Positions 51,501-52,513 are shown, counted from the stretch's first letter. The stretch is DNA of 64,000 nucleotides from Rugalucina vietnamica (GCA_964017185.1 OZ024882.1:40831988-40895987), one strand, 5' to 3'. Made by a program: numbers and translations. Notes: a model not told the origin generated them from the letters alone.

Positions 51501-52513
51501 AAAGCTGGTATCTCACTGGCATGCAAATTTCTCGCGACTGTTTTGCGAATTTTGTTGCAGACTTTTGCACGACATTCGTGCGAGTGTCACACGAGTGTCT
51601 TGAGAATTTTCATGTGTCGCAAACTAGTCGCGAAGGTTTGAAACATGTTTAAAACTTTTATGCAAGTTTTTTCGCCAAAATATTTCGCAAGACTGTCGCG
51701 CGACTGTCGTGCGATGTTTGTGCGAGTGTCGCAAACCTGTCACCGCAAAATTTTGGCGAATTTACAATGCAAAATTTTCTCGACATTCGTGCGAATGACG
51801 TGCGAGTGTCGTACGACGGTCGCGGGACAGTTCTGAGAAAACATGCGAACCTACGAATGTCGCGTGACTGTCTCACGAATGTCGCATGACTGTCATACGA
51901 ATGAAATTGAAAATAATCTACATTCGTGGGAAAGTCGTGAGACACTCTCACTAATGTTGCGCGACAATCGCGAGATATATTTTCAAAATTAGACCGAAAT
52001 TCGCGAATTTGTCATATAAATGTCCATTCAATGAGACTGCAACGTGAAAGTTGTGTTTATATTGTTAATCTTTGTCGCGAACTAGTCTCTAACTGTCGCA
52101 TTCCAATGAGATAGGGGCTTAAGTCAATTTTCTCTTACAAATGAAGGCTGTTTTGTGAAAGATGTTTTATATTTTGTATGTCCTTACATTTTTAATAGAT
52201 AAATGATGTTCTTGAATCTTTTATCTAATGTCTAGCTAAATTTTGTGATTGCTTTTGTAAAGATCTGTTTGTTTGGGAAGCCAGAACAAGATCTTTTATT
52301 CATGCAGCTCACTCTTGAAATATTTTCTAGGGTTCTCTAGGGCGAGCTTTTGGAAGAAAAGTTAAAGAAGATATGACACACTCTAAAATCTCAATTGAAT
52401 CAGGGTCAGATAAATCTCCCAAGGCAAAAAGAACTTCTGCACCTGTTACCACGGACGATATACCGGACCAGATCAAAGAATTGGACAAAGCCATTGATGA
52501 GGCATCATTGTGA
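3419..52513 (+). CDS. KAZN: Kazrin orthologue, 14 coding exons, 828 aa
   Basis: Exons: 3419-3530, 26806-27162, 28214-28432, 34615-34775, 36881-37027, 37716-37872, 38332-38574, 38931-39121, 45698-45810, 46805-47042, 47579-47680, 48366-48532, 51293-51389, 52331-52513. All introns are GT-AG, phases agree, and the sum is 2,487 nt ending in TGA. The product has an N-terminal region (1-96), a coiled coil (about 97-345), a KKKKK-rich basic/Ser segment (about 440-465), SAM1 (about 510-566), SAM2 (about 577-646), SAM3 (about 657-732) and a basic, Ser-rich tail. I recognise kazrin from LKADRKRLKGEK, LRDFIRNYEQ, the PMY...SGKVLL SAM1 and the DPIVWTN linker. Known family role: a scaffold at cell junctions and endosomes that binds periplakin and ARVCF-type partners and affects dynein/dynactin traffic. 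ATG 3419 is the first in-frame ATG after a stop at 3371. ATG 3437 has a better Kozak context (A at -3, G at +4), so the protein may be 822 aa. Confidence 0.93.
3720..4090. repeat. TIR repeat with TGCACCAGTCATTTGTAA ends
   Basis: GTGCACCAGTCATTTGTAAT near 3794 and GTGGTTACAAATGACTTATG near 4072 form inverted ends; a partial extra end lies at 3744. Contains a run of 14 G (4057-4070). Related sequence occurs at 21100-22300. It follows kazrin exon 1 by about 190 bases. Confidence 0.55.
4091..5519. other. Intronic, nothing recognised apart from M1 copy 4
   Basis: AT-rich intron 1 sequence outside 4614-4845. No coding frame or named repeat. Confidence 0.5.
4614..4845 (+). repeat. M1 MITE copy 4
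   Basis: TT on both sides; CCAACA-type arms (CCAACATGTGG / TGTTGGTTTTCC); core partly deleted on the left side. Confidence 0.8.
5520..5580 (+). repeat. Short tandem repeat at the LINE 3' flank
   Basis: Three copies of GTAATAGGGATCA with ATTT spacers, about 18-19 bp each, directly beyond the LINE 3' end. Confidence 0.7.
5768..8309 (-). CDS. LINE ORF2 reverse transcriptase part, about 850 aa open
   Basis: Uninterrupted frame from the MITE junction to the stop at 5768. It contains NKSPGLDGLIPE, YGFQKNKST, FIDYQKAFDTVDR, GVKQGDPLSP, the catalytic FADDAVLF (6932-6955) and FKYLGVTF, so all core RT motifs are present. A C-terminal CX2CX9HX4C knuckle (CNFCNMRKIEDEFHFLLVC) follows. Over 840 codons without a stop suggests a recent insertion. 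The domain is separated from its endonuclease only by the MITE; removing 188 bp plus one copy of the TA duplication leaves the frame in register. Confidence 0.9.
8310..8497. mobile_element. 188-bp TA-flanked MITE inside LINE ORF2
   Basis: Flanked by TA on both sides. Ends are inverted repeats containing CAACCTCATTATAAC, with internal direct copies of CATTATAACACGG. The TA duplication and CAG/CTG-like end suggest a pogo/Tc1-mariner group MITE. An equal-length copy lies at 14577-14764. Confidence 0.75.
8498..9383 (-). pseudogene. LINE ORF2 N-terminal part: AP-type endonuclease
   Basis: The frame opens straight after the ORF1 TAG and gives LTWNVWGLKRK, ILGETW, LVTGDFNGR and, after a frameshift near 8755, CSVVDYLLL and SDHVGLNFSL. 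These are the ordered motifs of apurinic-like endonuclease domains that nick target DNA for target-primed reverse transcription. The frameshift and the MITE at 8310-8497 break the frame. There is no ATG in good context at the start, so ORF2 may have used reinitiation or readthrough. Confidence 0.8.
9385..10545 (-). pseudogene. LINE ORF1 protein with one premature stop
   Basis: Starts at ATG 10545 with a Lys-rich head, then a Met/Gln/Pro-rich linker and a coiled coil (about 10 heptads, LNSINRKVESLETKVIQVEQ). A TAA near 9940 interrupts the frame. The same frame continues through DLEARSMRENLLFLGIEE and DRAHRIGKVK, which is the RRM and C-terminal signature of L1-type ORF1 proteins (RNA-binding trimer in known L1s), and ends at TAG near 9386. 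Apart from the TAA the frame is open. ORF2 continues in the same frame directly after the TAG. Confidence 0.82.
10795..11020 (+). repeat. M1 MITE copy 5
   Basis: TA on both sides; long arm with GGTCCGACACAAACCGG; core GCGCTAATCAGCTTCGCAG. Directly downstream of the LINE 5' end. Confidence 0.82.
11090..11400 (+). repeat. Dispersed repeat R, uninterrupted copy
   Basis: Contains GTAGGCAATGACCAGGAAAC, AGAAAGAAATTCCTACTCC, GTGAGCAGCTATTTCCCAAT and AACAGAAGTATTGCC in order. The same order occurs at 16460-16638 plus 19490-19600 around element S1, and partly at 30833-30945 and 33395-33640. Confidence 0.7.
11460..11697 (+). repeat. M1 MITE copy 6
   Basis: AA on both sides; CCGG-type left arm; right arm ends TTTCTCATGATGCGGCTCA. 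Confidence 0.82.
12078..12313 (+). repeat. M1 MITE copy 7
   Basis: TT on both sides; CCAACAAT-type arm pairing with ATGTTGG on the right; core GATCAGCTTCGCAGTTACTG. Confidence 0.82.
12314..14576. other. Intronic, nothing recognised
   Basis: Intron 1. Short frames at 13098-13280 and 13685-13978 lack homology or splice support. A M1-like scrap (CAGGTTTTCCTGTTACGTGG) lies at about 13530. GAT/AAT-rich simple sequence at 14500-14560. Confidence 0.5.
14577..14764. mobile_element. 188-bp TA-flanked MITE, second copy
   Basis: Same length and layout as the copy in the LINE: TA on both sides, terminal CTCTTTATAAC / GTTATAAAGAG, and the shared internal words TTTTGCTATATGTCTATA and TTGGACCCC. It is diverged from the first copy by many substitutions and so is older. 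Confidence 0.72.
15190..15262 (+). other. G-rich tract, possible quadruplex
   Basis: More than six runs of three or more G within ~70 bases (GGGGTGGGGGTGG, GGGGGAGGGG, GGGGGGGAG). It lies in intron 1, on the kazrin sense strand. Structure is inferred only. Confidence 0.5.
15413..15479. repeat. 67-nt hairpin with GCAAACAG ends
   Basis: Arms GCAAACAGAATAGCCCCAGA and TCTGGGGCTATGCTGTTTGC with an inner GACGCCGC...GCGGCGTC stem. I recognise this type of hairpin as common in bivalve genomes (from memory). Confidence 0.7.
16320..16354. repeat. 15-bp stem, 5-nt loop hairpin
   Basis: AGGAGCCTATAATCT, loop CTTAC, AGATTATAGGCTCCT: a perfect stem in AT-rich surroundings. No T-run follows that would suggest a terminator. 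Confidence 0.7.
16460..16638 (+). repeat. Repeat R, left half interrupted by S1
   Basis: AGAAAGAAATTCCCACTCC and GTGAGCAGCTATTTCGCAAT up to CCCGAACTTAACAAAA, where S1 begins. Confidence 0.68.
16639..19489 (-). mobile_element. Satellite-bearing element S1 (pearl/Helentron-like architecture), reverse
   Basis: Read on -: head TAGCTCACCTGAGCCGAAGG with a hairpin, a short CGTCCGTCCGTC microsatellite near 19400-19440, several ~435-455-bp monomers, then CTCAGGTGAGCG and a terminal hairpin ACAGGACCATTGGTCCTC. Head and tail share GCTCACCTGAG inverted. The plan (end, microsatellite, tandem core, 3' stem-loop) resembles pearl and Helentron-associated elements of bivalves; that affiliation is inferred. 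It is interrupted by a 1,335-bp TIR element at 17540-18874. The empty version of its host sequence is at 11143-11400. Confidence 0.75.
17540..18874. mobile_element. TIR element nested in S1, CAC...GTG ends, 5-bp duplication
   Basis: TIRs of about 105 bp with indels: CACGGCTAACAAACCTTTAA at the left and its inverse ending GGTTTGTTAGCCGTG at the right. Flanked by AGGAT on both sides (17535-17539 and 18875-18879). The intact monomer has a single AAGGATGCTCC at this place. The interior has no long frame, so it is non-autonomous. CAC termini with a 5-bp duplication are known for Transib/RAG-like elements; the match is limited and the superfamily is unproven. Confidence 0.82.
19490..19600 (+). repeat. 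Repeat R, right half after S1
   Basis: ATGAAAACGTATATAAAGTG to AACAGAAGTATAGCCTTGG, continuing the order seen at 11290-11400. Confidence 0.68.
19601..20700. other. Intronic, nothing recognised
   Basis: A 105-codon frame at 19951-20268 on + has no recognisable domain, no homology I know and no splice context. It is treated as chance. Confidence 0.5.
20743..20976 (-). repeat. M1 MITE copy 8, flanked by ~41-bp direct repeat
   Basis: Reverse orientation, CCAACAAT-type. The flanking sequence 20701-20742 (starting ATATCAAATAGAAAATAC) is repeated exactly at 20977-21018. Confidence 0.85.
21100..22300. repeat. Cluster of TGCACCAGTCATTTGTAA-type repeats
   Basis: ATGCACCTGTCATTTGTAACC at 21104 region, GTTACAGATGACTGGTGCAT near 21998 and GGTTACAAATGACTGGTGTA near 22272, with GTCAAAACTTTGCTC and CCCACCCCCAGGGGGC words shared with 3720-4090. 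Boundaries of individual copies are uncertain. An unrelated AT-rich stretch (21330-21950) separates them. Confidence 0.45.
22301..23394. other. Intronic, nothing recognised
   Basis: AT-rich intron 1 sequence with poly-A at 23101 and poly-T at 23150. No coding signal. Confidence 0.5.
23395..23631 (-). repeat. M1 MITE copy 9
   Basis: Reverse orientation, CCGG-type; TT on both sides; core GATCAGCTTCGCAGTAACTG. It gives short frames on both strands that mirror each other. Confidence 0.83.
23890..24618. mobile_element. Harbinger-like 729-bp MITE
   Basis: Long TIRs starting AGTCCAATTCGCATGCGCC, with ACACACGTGTAAATATACTC further in. TAA duplicated at 23887-23889 and 24619-24621. A three-base TAA/TTA duplication is typical of PIF/Harbinger. 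It has internal sub-repeats (GCGTTCGCATGG) and no coding frame. Confidence 0.8.
24913..25156 (-). repeat. Probable degenerate M1 copy
   Basis: GCGCCATATCGTGAGAGAACC near the left and GATGGTTTTCCTCGAG near the right, but the core is replaced by unrelated sequence. Confidence 0.35.
25679..25927 (-). repeat. M1 MITE copy 10
   Basis: Reverse orientation; TA on both sides; core has a short internal duplication (GAAGCTGACTACGAAGCTGA). Confidence 0.82.
25928..26805. other. Intronic, end of kazrin intron 1
   Basis: A diverged SINE part at 26315-26460, then AT-rich sequence and the exon 2 acceptor with a T-rich tract (26785-26805). Confidence 0.5.
26315..26460 (+). repeat. Probable SINE 3' part, diverged
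   Basis: B-box-like GGTTCAATCTGG, and TTGAGTGGGACGTAAAGCAG resembling the SINE 3' end. It is diverged, and the limits are approximate. Confidence 0.35.
26806..27162 (+). CDS. KAZN: Kazrin exon 2
   Basis: Acceptor ttttcag, donor gtaagt, phase 1 to phase 1. Encodes residues 38-156. It includes MVEDNKQLAAKIDG, which aligns with the vertebrate kazrin start MMEDNKQLALRIDG as I remember it. The preceding ~58 codons are an acidic helical stretch (residues in IEIEKELEPKEQE) and form an N-terminal extension relative to that start. Confidence 0.93.
27163..28213. other. Kazrin intron 2, nothing recognised
   Basis: AT-rich, no repeat or frame I can name. Confidence 0.5.
28214..28432 (+). CDS. KAZN: Kazrin exon 3 (coiled coil)
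   Basis: Acceptor ccccacag, donor gtaaat, phase 1 to 1. Encodes a heptad-rich Glu/Leu/Arg segment (ENELIRLREENARLEM, then KQDLNRAKEALA) that matches the kazrin coiled coil (ELARAKEAL in vertebrates). Confidence 0.94.
28459..28696. mobile_element. Fold-back MITE at the start of kazrin intron 3
   Basis: TIR CCCAGTTGTTCAAA / TTTGAACAACTGGG. Inside, GTTAACG-type inverted words and a central near-perfect palindrome (28549-28621) whose arms contain AATGTGAGAATCCTTTGCA. It starts 27 bases after the exon 3 donor. Confidence 0.8.
28791..28900. repeat. 110-bp near-perfect palindrome rich in CRE sites
   Basis: Runs from TCCCAGCGGGCACATGAC to CATGTGCCTGCTGGGA, with its centre between 28845 and 28846 (GACGTCATGACGTC). 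Three perfect TGACGTCA (CRE) words plus further GACGTC half-sites. Only a few mismatches between arms. It is probably a fold-back MITE. Confidence 0.85.
29116..29354 (+). repeat. M1 MITE copy 11, upstream of the YqaJ gene
   Basis: Diverged copy: GAGCTGCGATGTGAGAAAAA at the left, CCTGGTCCGACACAAACTGG, degraded core, ends GGCTCA at 29354, 20 bases before the YqaJ ATG. Confidence 0.7.
29375..30832 (+). CDS. SWIM zinc finger + YqaJ-type nuclease (transposon gene)
   Basis: Open frame of 485 codons in kazrin intron 3, from ATG 29375 just after an in-frame TAG. Residues about 105-130 form a SWIM finger (CTCKSSAMSRCSHV). The C-terminal half is a YqaJ/lambda-exonuclease-like fold of the RecB superfamily: GQENEDTARN, ELAASPDGIVF, LLEIKCPK (ExK) and QIQMQM, so the E, D, ExK and Q positions expected for metal-dependent nuclease activity are present. 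Such proteins are found as companions of some ISL2EU/Harbinger-like transposases and also as domesticated genes. The convergent THAP-DDE gene at 31.9-34.1 kb argues for the transposon. An upstream exon may be missing; an M1 copy ends 20 bases before the ATG. Confidence 0.83.
   Translation: MDSFTYAFNVKCMLHIKRIHLVESVQFLNAEAACNESDSDSDIEDLHTAKPLKRGETYLKSKNILKVQDCAKSGHYFLKAKIKASYSSTIYDVTASLSQVSGFVRDASCTCKSSAMSRCSHVTALLLALEDHVSQTSSDISCTSVPCTWNRGRQKQKTPRRVQELSYSSKKRKCLEVINFDPRAPSTVLEDEKQLTESLLGNIENSKLSDCMWYSILERQYSDYDLDPTRIQLLQDMRELFLQNLKIPGQSDDAFLLVSNQKSDQWYTERRVRLTASNCHTVVSFQSGSAISNFLSKKLWKTDPITTLALRYGQENEDTARNSYISLNEGKITVTETGLWVSGLNPELAASPDGIVFDPQDHDRYGLLEIKCPKMLENKFISDFPNILSKKQLQQFCLVKENDIIMMKQKHPYFSQIQMQMGVTGLKFCDFVVWSSKETFVTRVRFDDTFWLTMKEKLLTFHHSYLCPELFEMRLPRELSAVELK
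31050..31150 (-). repeat. SINE fragment (tRNA-like head)
   Basis: On the - strand: GGCTCAGGGGTAGAGCC, then a B-box-like GGGTTTTGAGACC and a GACCAAAGACACTTTAC central part. The stretch CCACAACCCCTCAATTAGGG forms a local hairpin. It lies between the two convergent transposon genes. Confidence 0.5.
31265..31500 (+). repeat. M1 MITE copy 12
   Basis: TGAACCGCCTCGTGGGAAAA to CATGAGGCGGCTCA; CCAACAAT-type; core intact. Lies between the two convergent transposon genes. Confidence 0.83.
31786..31912 (+). repeat. Degenerate M1 fragment
   Basis: TGAGCTGAGTCATAATATAA, then GGTCAGACACAAAAGG and AGCAGAGGACTTGAACTATC, matching the long arm only. It ends at the stop codon of the transposase gene. Confidence 0.4.
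31915..34061 (-). CDS. THAP-domain DDE transposase (DDE_Tnp_4 type), two exons
   Basis: Exon 1 is 34061-33789 (91 codons, donor gtatgt). Exon 2 is 33234-31915 (440 codons with stop, acceptor tattccag). Phases match, giving 530 aa. Exon 1 is a THAP zinc finger (CX4C in CCYGDC, then CSLHF, a C2CH module for DNA binding). Exon 2 has a helical region (NQLFMTLIRLRLGLLHQDLA) and a DDE_Tnp_4 core: D in IIDCTEVHVQ, D in VMADRGF, E in IHVERSIERMK. All three catalytic acids remain and there are no stops. A SINE sits in its intron. It is antisense to kazrin and convergent with the YqaJ gene. Assignment to ISL2EU/PIF-like transposons is from the domain pair; I could not find the terminal inverted repeats. 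Confidence 0.86.
33433..33597 (+). repeat. tRNA-derived SINE in the transposase intron
   Basis: The tRNA-like head has an A-box-like GCGCAGGGGTAGAGTGG and a B-box-like GGTTCAATCC, followed by GCGCCTTGAGCAAG, a central word shared with other SINE copies here, and an A-rich tail. It splits a dispersed repeat whose uninterrupted form is at 11090-11400: the words before and after (AATGGAGCA, AGAAATTC) are contiguous there. It is not a functional tRNA gene: there is no complete cloverleaf and the tail is A-rich. Confidence 0.72.
34615..34775 (+). CDS. KAZN: Kazrin exon 4 (most conserved coiled coil)
   Basis: Acceptor ttttctag, donor gtatat, phase 1 to 0. Encodes LKADRKRLKGEK and LRDFIRNYEQ, close to identical to vertebrate kazrin from memory. 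This exon is the strongest single identifier outside the SAM domains. Confidence 0.96.
35291..36234. mobile_element. 944-bp TTAA-flanked TIR element in kazrin intron 4
   Basis: TTAA at 35287-35290 and 36235-36238. TIR GGATGTTCGCTGC / GGCAGCGAACATCC. A repeated internal word ATGCACACTACCCTATA occurs twice. TTAA duplication suggests piggyBac or Kolobok. No transposase is encoded. Confidence 0.78.
36640..36800 (-). repeat. SINE copy, reverse orientation
   Basis: Reading on -: GGTGGACAGCAGGGTGG head, GGGTTTGATCACC B-box-like word, then a CTTGAGCAGG central word. Same family as the copies at 46188 and 56165. It lies 80 bases upstream of kazrin exon 5. Confidence 0.55.
36881..37027 (+). CDS. KAZN: Kazrin exon 5 (coiled-coil end)
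   Basis: Acceptor atttccag, donor gtatta, phase 0 to 0, 49 codons. Helical, Glu/Gln/Ala-rich (EREKWEIIQKARHAAEQA), corresponding to the ERE/EREKWELRRQAKEA region of kazrin. Confidence 0.93.
37045..37262 (+). repeat. SINE fragment ending in poly-C/poly-A
   Basis: Contains TGTTCTTGAGCAAGGCAC and a tail that passes through CAACAACAAC into 17 consecutive C and then A-rich sequence. It lies directly after kazrin exon 5. Confidence 0.5.
37340..37565. mobile_element. CATACATGTGAT-type MITE in kazrin intron 5
   Basis: Ends CATACATGTGATA and TATCACATGTATG. ATTTTTG duplicated at 37333-37339 and 37566-37572. Interior made of AAATAGGGAGAT repeats (at least six). Its right end is 150 bases upstream of exon 6. 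Confidence 0.78.
37716..37872 (+). CDS. KAZN: Kazrin exon 6
   Basis: Acceptor tatttcag, donor gtaagg, phase 0 to 1. Begins with the end of the coiled coil (LKEQLSNNKM) and turns into a Pro/Ser/Thr-rich linker. The linker is expected to be disordered and poorly conserved. Confidence 0.9.
38332..38574 (+). CDS. KAZN: Kazrin exon 7 (basic/Ser segment)
   Basis: Acceptor ttttgcag, donor gtttgt, phase 1 to 1. Contains QLIEDKKA and a KKKKKRLSLSSSLSKVFSRG stretch, which match the KKKKKEKMGFGSISRVFARG region of vertebrate kazrin, a predicted nuclear-localisation and Arg-rich segment. Confidence 0.94.
38931..39121 (+). CDS. KAZN: Kazrin exon 8 (first half of SAM1)
   Basis: Acceptor attttcag, donor gtaaat, phase 1 to 0. 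Encodes TWKANQVLAWLEIVLNMPMY and ends at NIKSGK, halfway through SAM1. The following 6.6-kb intron holds a DIRS-like element. Confidence 0.95.
39185..39316 (-). repeat. Hairpin repeat H1, copy 2, left part split by the DIRS element
   Basis: TTTTTTCTTATTTTTGCTC followed by the GTACCC/GGTTCTAAC hairpin and CCTATGTTTT. Its continuation (GCAGCAAAAATAAGAAAAAT) is found on the far side of the DIRS element. Confidence 0.7.
39317..39497 (+). repeat. DIRS left inverted terminal repeat
   Basis: Begins AATGAGCGCTTCCTTACC. From the TTACCATATACTTATC word onward it is the near-perfect reverse complement of the right end, up to AATTAAATTGA near 39491. The outermost ~15 bases differ from the right end, as in DIRS1, and are present in the internal complementary region. 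Confidence 0.9.
39566..41596 (+). CDS. DIRS ORF1, Gag-like with RS domain and RGG box
   Basis: An open frame of about 670 codons. There is no ATG near the 5' end (first codon taken is GTG), so the true start is unclear. Residues about 10-70 are encoded by a minisatellite of ACCGGAC units. Residues about 170-290 are an Arg/Ser and Lys-rich tract resembling SR splicing factors (RSRSRVRCRSRSKSRSRD, SSSLSSSSSSRERRKKKK). A globular region follows, with DNWCPGDKDV and ILSFAAYKSLRQKELDPKLL, then a C-terminal RGG box (GRGGRRGSSFRGSSYRGRG). It presumably packages RNA. It overlaps the RT frame by about 245 bases. Confidence 0.8.
   Translation: MLLFQLLSETTGHRTTGRPDAGQPDAGHGIQLPTDQVNTGHRTTGHRTSGRRTPDNVHQTLSRDTGHKKDTLELLSDSDHRPIRTSDAVLSPRSKDRFDHSTDVEFGPRLPNNQNSRHISPEDRGHRPLIPLRHANHGELSPASVLRQHRERPPSFSRSAHDRVSNQSSRHQQRSHSRSRVRCRSRSKSRSRDHGRLSRRDKHHVKKVSHKRKRSSSYSSYSSSLSSSSSSRERRKKKKSKRRHKSHRSGRKDYKKKNTRKRPRTPSHSSSSRSSSSSSTHSVEEERFSRVSHTRREVSQHRDRHSPELSVEIRSDENDFNDHSDSQSERDGSRQSRQPLKDEIADSEAIKFSSLVEEILKLLPEDKFPREPERDPSDCRPRSSIQMDQERAPRKSISLPQSLVVKTTIERIAKNLSKTPPVDNWCPGDKDVLSVASLKFYKAHCEFFPTAEPAQLDRDASRLDLSLKGSCSFPVKSLESYEKYSRDILRTLSHADILSFAAYKSLRQKELDPKLLERTLDSLSVAIRDSIGVASLMAVGLQQARRDAAIHAAPKSLTDESKQSLRNVPITSSKLFGGEIDEIYKRNVQANRDKLVDNAVSQQSKSQQSANASGKRSAQPPKKKPAPQKTESSTSEVSKILPQSGRGGRRGSSFRGSSYRGRGAPSRGGASAPKKH
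39590..39725 (+). repeat. ACCGGAC minisatellite in DIRS ORF1
   Basis: Two blocks of short repeats built from ACCGGACA and TCCGGACGCCGG words, separated by a unique stretch. Read in frame they give TGHRTTGHRT-type repeats. The array lies between the left terminal repeat and the RS domain. Confidence 0.8.
41352..43664 (+). CDS. DIRS ORF2: reverse transcriptase + RNase H
   Basis: Open frame of 770 codons. RT motifs run from VEKIDPVSPGFYSRIFIVPK and RLIIDLSPLNKYV through FSLDLTDAYLHVPI and LAFGLSTSPFVF to the catalytic YLDDWL (42219 on). RNase H follows with FTDASTAGWGSH, INMLEMLAIAL and VSTDNTTVVAYLS (D, E, D), then HIPGRFNTLADQLSR. The layout and sequence type fit DIRS/Ngaro RT. All catalytic residues are present and no stops interrupt it. 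The C-terminal part resembles the region that carries the methyltransferase-like remnant in other DIRS elements, but I cannot confirm that. Confidence 0.9.
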   Translation: MTTLCPNNLNHSSLLMLQASVALSLLRRSLLLRRQSPRLVRLAKYSLNLAAVAVEAVLSEALATEAEVPPLVEGPLPLRNTEDVSPLPLPLPQVPVGGRLAHFVHNWQSITDDPWVLSIIRRGYLIPFSEPPPLSEVPIFFNQSKDSRLEEEVANLLLKGAVEKIDPVSPGFYSRIFIVPKKNGKSRLIIDLSPLNKYVCVQNFRMETQRKVRNAIYPNDWAFSLDLTDAYLHVPIHKQSRKFLRFSLNGQIFQFKALAFGLSTSPFVFTYLMNVIATFLRKRAIILHPYLDDWLARNQCRRTLLEHRHYLMSLITSLGLIINYEKSELVPTQTFTFIGMEFLINLNLVRVPQDRIQKILQAILVFSQETFVSARTFLSLLGQLNAAADHVVLGRLHLRPLQTYLLSLWRPHIHPLDQLIPVTPDVLYHLSWWKQERIYHQGVPLKVAPVSHTIFTDASTAGWGSHVEPEGLLYHGVWTRDQSRLHINMLEMLAIALTLEAACHAITGSTVLVSTDNTTVVAYLSHQGGTHSPDLSKETWKILTWCQRNKIHLLVKHIPGRFNTLADQLSRVNKPISTEWALNQEIANLLFSMTEFPNIDLFATRLNHKLPLYVSPIPDQRALSIDALSMNWNNLHAYAFPPFHLIQAVINKVKLSQCRVVLVAPFWPNRSWFPELLSLLVSDPISLPVWPNLLVQLNGRFWHQNIGVLQLHAWILSSNQSEIRDFQNKLQSTSSKQGVSLLAKSTMQSGGSTLIGQINGKLIQSRPLLM
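43480..44590 (+). pseudogene. DIRS ORF3 tyrosine recombinase, two frameshifts
   Basis: The N-terminal SAM-like core-binding part (ESTRKVYDAKWRVYLDWANK, STIRGYRSMIS) is in one frame up to a stop at 43802. A shift near 43795 moves to the next frame (LQRPISRSLAPKWDLAFVL, TAKRVSEIHAFSID with the first catalytic Arg). A second shift near 44265-44285 moves to HAYKSL, AHELRALSTSWA (HxxR at 44357-44368) and STFASFYLRNM (Tyr at 44465-44467). All catalytic residues are recognisable. A run of G at 44537-44550 sits near the C-terminus. Confidence 0.85.
44831..44932 (+). repeat. DIRS internal complementary region (circle-junction copy)
   Basis: Its first ~40 bases are the reverse complement of the left end (GGTAAGGAAGCGCTCATT). 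It then passes through AAAA into the reverse complement of the right extension (GAGGATTTTTACCCTAGTAG, then AATAAGCGACTTACC). It thus carries the two termini fused through one TTTT/AAAA, the template used in DIRS models to complete the ends. Confidence 0.9.
45014..45223 (-). repeat. DIRS right inverted terminal repeat and unique extension
   Basis: 45014-45177 is the reverse complement of the left repeat. 45178-45219 (from CGCTTATTAAAACGG to AAAATCCTC) is an end-specific extension found again only in the internal complementary region. Confidence 0.9.
45224..45400 (-). repeat. Hairpin repeat H1, copy 2, right part
   Basis: GCAGCAAAAATAAGAAAAAT then GTACCCCTGCCTCC and GTGGGGTATAAGGGGGTAAA, matching the left block of copy 1 in reverse. 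Confidence 0.68.
45698..45810 (+). CDS. KAZN: Kazrin exon 9 (second half of SAM1)
   Basis: Acceptor cattgcag, donor gtaagt, phase 0 to 2. Encodes VLLGMSDSDL...HPLHRKKLRLAIEE, the C-terminal half of SAM1. An M1 MITE begins 21 bases after the donor. Confidence 0.95.
45832..46070 (+). repeat. M1 MITE copy 13 (start of kazrin intron 9)
   Basis: TGAGCCGCAACATGGGAAAA; core GATCAGCTTAGCAGTTACTG; right end degraded (TTTCTCATGACATTGC). Confidence 0.75.
46188..46430 (+). repeat. tRNA-derived SINE in kazrin intron 9
   Basis: Head GTGGCCTAATGGTACTG, B-box-like GGGTTTGAAACCC, central TCCTTGAGCAAAAC, A-rich end near 46420. It lies between two M1 MITEs in the same small intron. Confidence 0.65.
46530..46771 (+). 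repeat. M1 MITE copy 14 (end of kazrin intron 9)
   Basis: Left end degraded (GCATGAGAAATACAACAATT), long arm GACCAGGTCCGACTCAAACC, core GATCAGCTGTGCAGTTAGTG, right end TCATGCGAAGGCTCA. Lies 33 bases before exon 10. Confidence 0.75.
46805..47042 (+). CDS. KAZN: Kazrin exon 10 (SAM2)
   Basis: Acceptor atattttcag, donor gtacta, phase 2 to 0. Encodes all of SAM2: WVAQKWLHDIGLPQY, LVDGRMLNNLSRKDMEKHL, then a final helix ending LGFDKE. The right end of an M1 MITE lies only 33 bases upstream of the exon. Confidence 0.96.
47262..47517 (+). repeat. Hairpin repeat H1, copy 3, upstream of kazrin exon 11
   Basis: Same order as copy 1: CTCCTTATACCCCGC, CTATTTTTCTTATTTTTGCT, hairpin CGTTAGAACCGCC / GGCGGTTCTAACG, CAGCTGAAATTTGC, GGACAAGTTTTCGTAATG. 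It runs up to a candidate splice acceptor at 47520. Confidence 0.7.
47579..47680 (+). CDS. KAZN: Kazrin exon 11 (SAM2-SAM3 linker, start of SAM3)
   Basis: Donor gtaggt; 34 codons, phase 0 to 0. Encodes VLCERRMNTDTSSTDPIVWT, which aligns gap-free with the vertebrate ALQERR...TDPVVWTN linker. The acceptor (gcttgaag) is weak. A second acceptor (tagccag) would start the exon at 47522 in the same frame and add 19 residues. Confidence 0.9.
48093..48179 (+). other. Short 28-codon frame behind a CRE word
   Basis: ATGGCCGATGTTGAAGAAGC starts a 28-residue frame (MADVEEAPQCSMSFDV...). TGACGTCA lies 28 bases upstream. It resembles a first exon or a 5' fragment of a mobile gene, but no continuation is recognised. 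Confidence 0.25.
48219..48312. repeat. Imperfect inverted repeat in kazrin intron 11
   Basis: Arms TCAAACATTCGCTGG and CCATCGAATGTTTGA, with inner ACTCGGAAGGGGTTTGAA / TTCAAACACCTTCCTCG. It ends about 50 bases upstream of exon 12. Confidence 0.6.
48366..48532 (+). CDS. KAZN: Kazrin exon 12 (SAM3)
   Basis: Acceptor tttttccag, donor gtgggt, phase 0 to 2. Encodes EFAENLRESGVHGALMVLEP and TALGIPPSKLYIRRHLATEL, the body of SAM3, very close to vertebrate kazrin. Confidence 0.95.
49079..51230 (+). mobile_element. Satellite-bearing element S2 with a different 145-168-bp monomer
   Basis: Same head (TAGCTCACCTGAGCCGAAGG) and CGTCCGTC microsatellite as S1, but its core is about 11 units of ~147-168 bp built from ATCTTCTTCTCCGAAACCAC, TTTATAAATCCTGCC and GCCCCTGGGGTCCATAC. 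Only the last ~150 bases resemble the S1 monomer (AGGTCACATGACCAAGATGG). It ends CAGGTGAGCGATCG with a GCCCCTGGGC palindrome. It lies in kazrin intron 12. Open frames here are monomer translations, not genes. Confidence 0.75.
51293..51389 (+). CDS. KAZN: Kazrin exon 13 (C-terminal tail)
   Basis: Acceptor ttcttcag, donor gtaggt, phase 2 to 0, 97 nt. Encodes a Ser/Arg/Lys-rich tail (SLKRSRASRSGSLSESKG). It is less conserved, so the call rests on phase and splice sites rather than homology. Confidence 0.82.
51500..52122. mobile_element. CpG-rich TCGTGCGA element in kazrin intron 13
   Basis: Outer inverted repeat TAAAGCTGGTATCTCACTGG / CCAATGAGATAGGGGCTTA, imperfect. The interior is a degenerate run of GCGACTGTCGTGCGA and CACGAATGTCGC words in both orientations, with far more CpG than the AT-rich surroundings. 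Confidence 0.62.
52331..52513 (+). CDS. KAZN: Kazrin exon 14 (C-terminus and stop)
   Basis: Acceptor tattttctag, 60 codons then TGA at 52511. Encodes GSLGRAFGRKVKEDM and a short acidic end (QIKELDKAIDEASL). It closes the frame exactly, which supports the whole model. Confidence 0.84.
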   Translation, partial: GSLGRAFGRKVKEDMTHSKISIESGSDKSPKAKRTSAPVTTDDIPDQIKELDKAIDEASL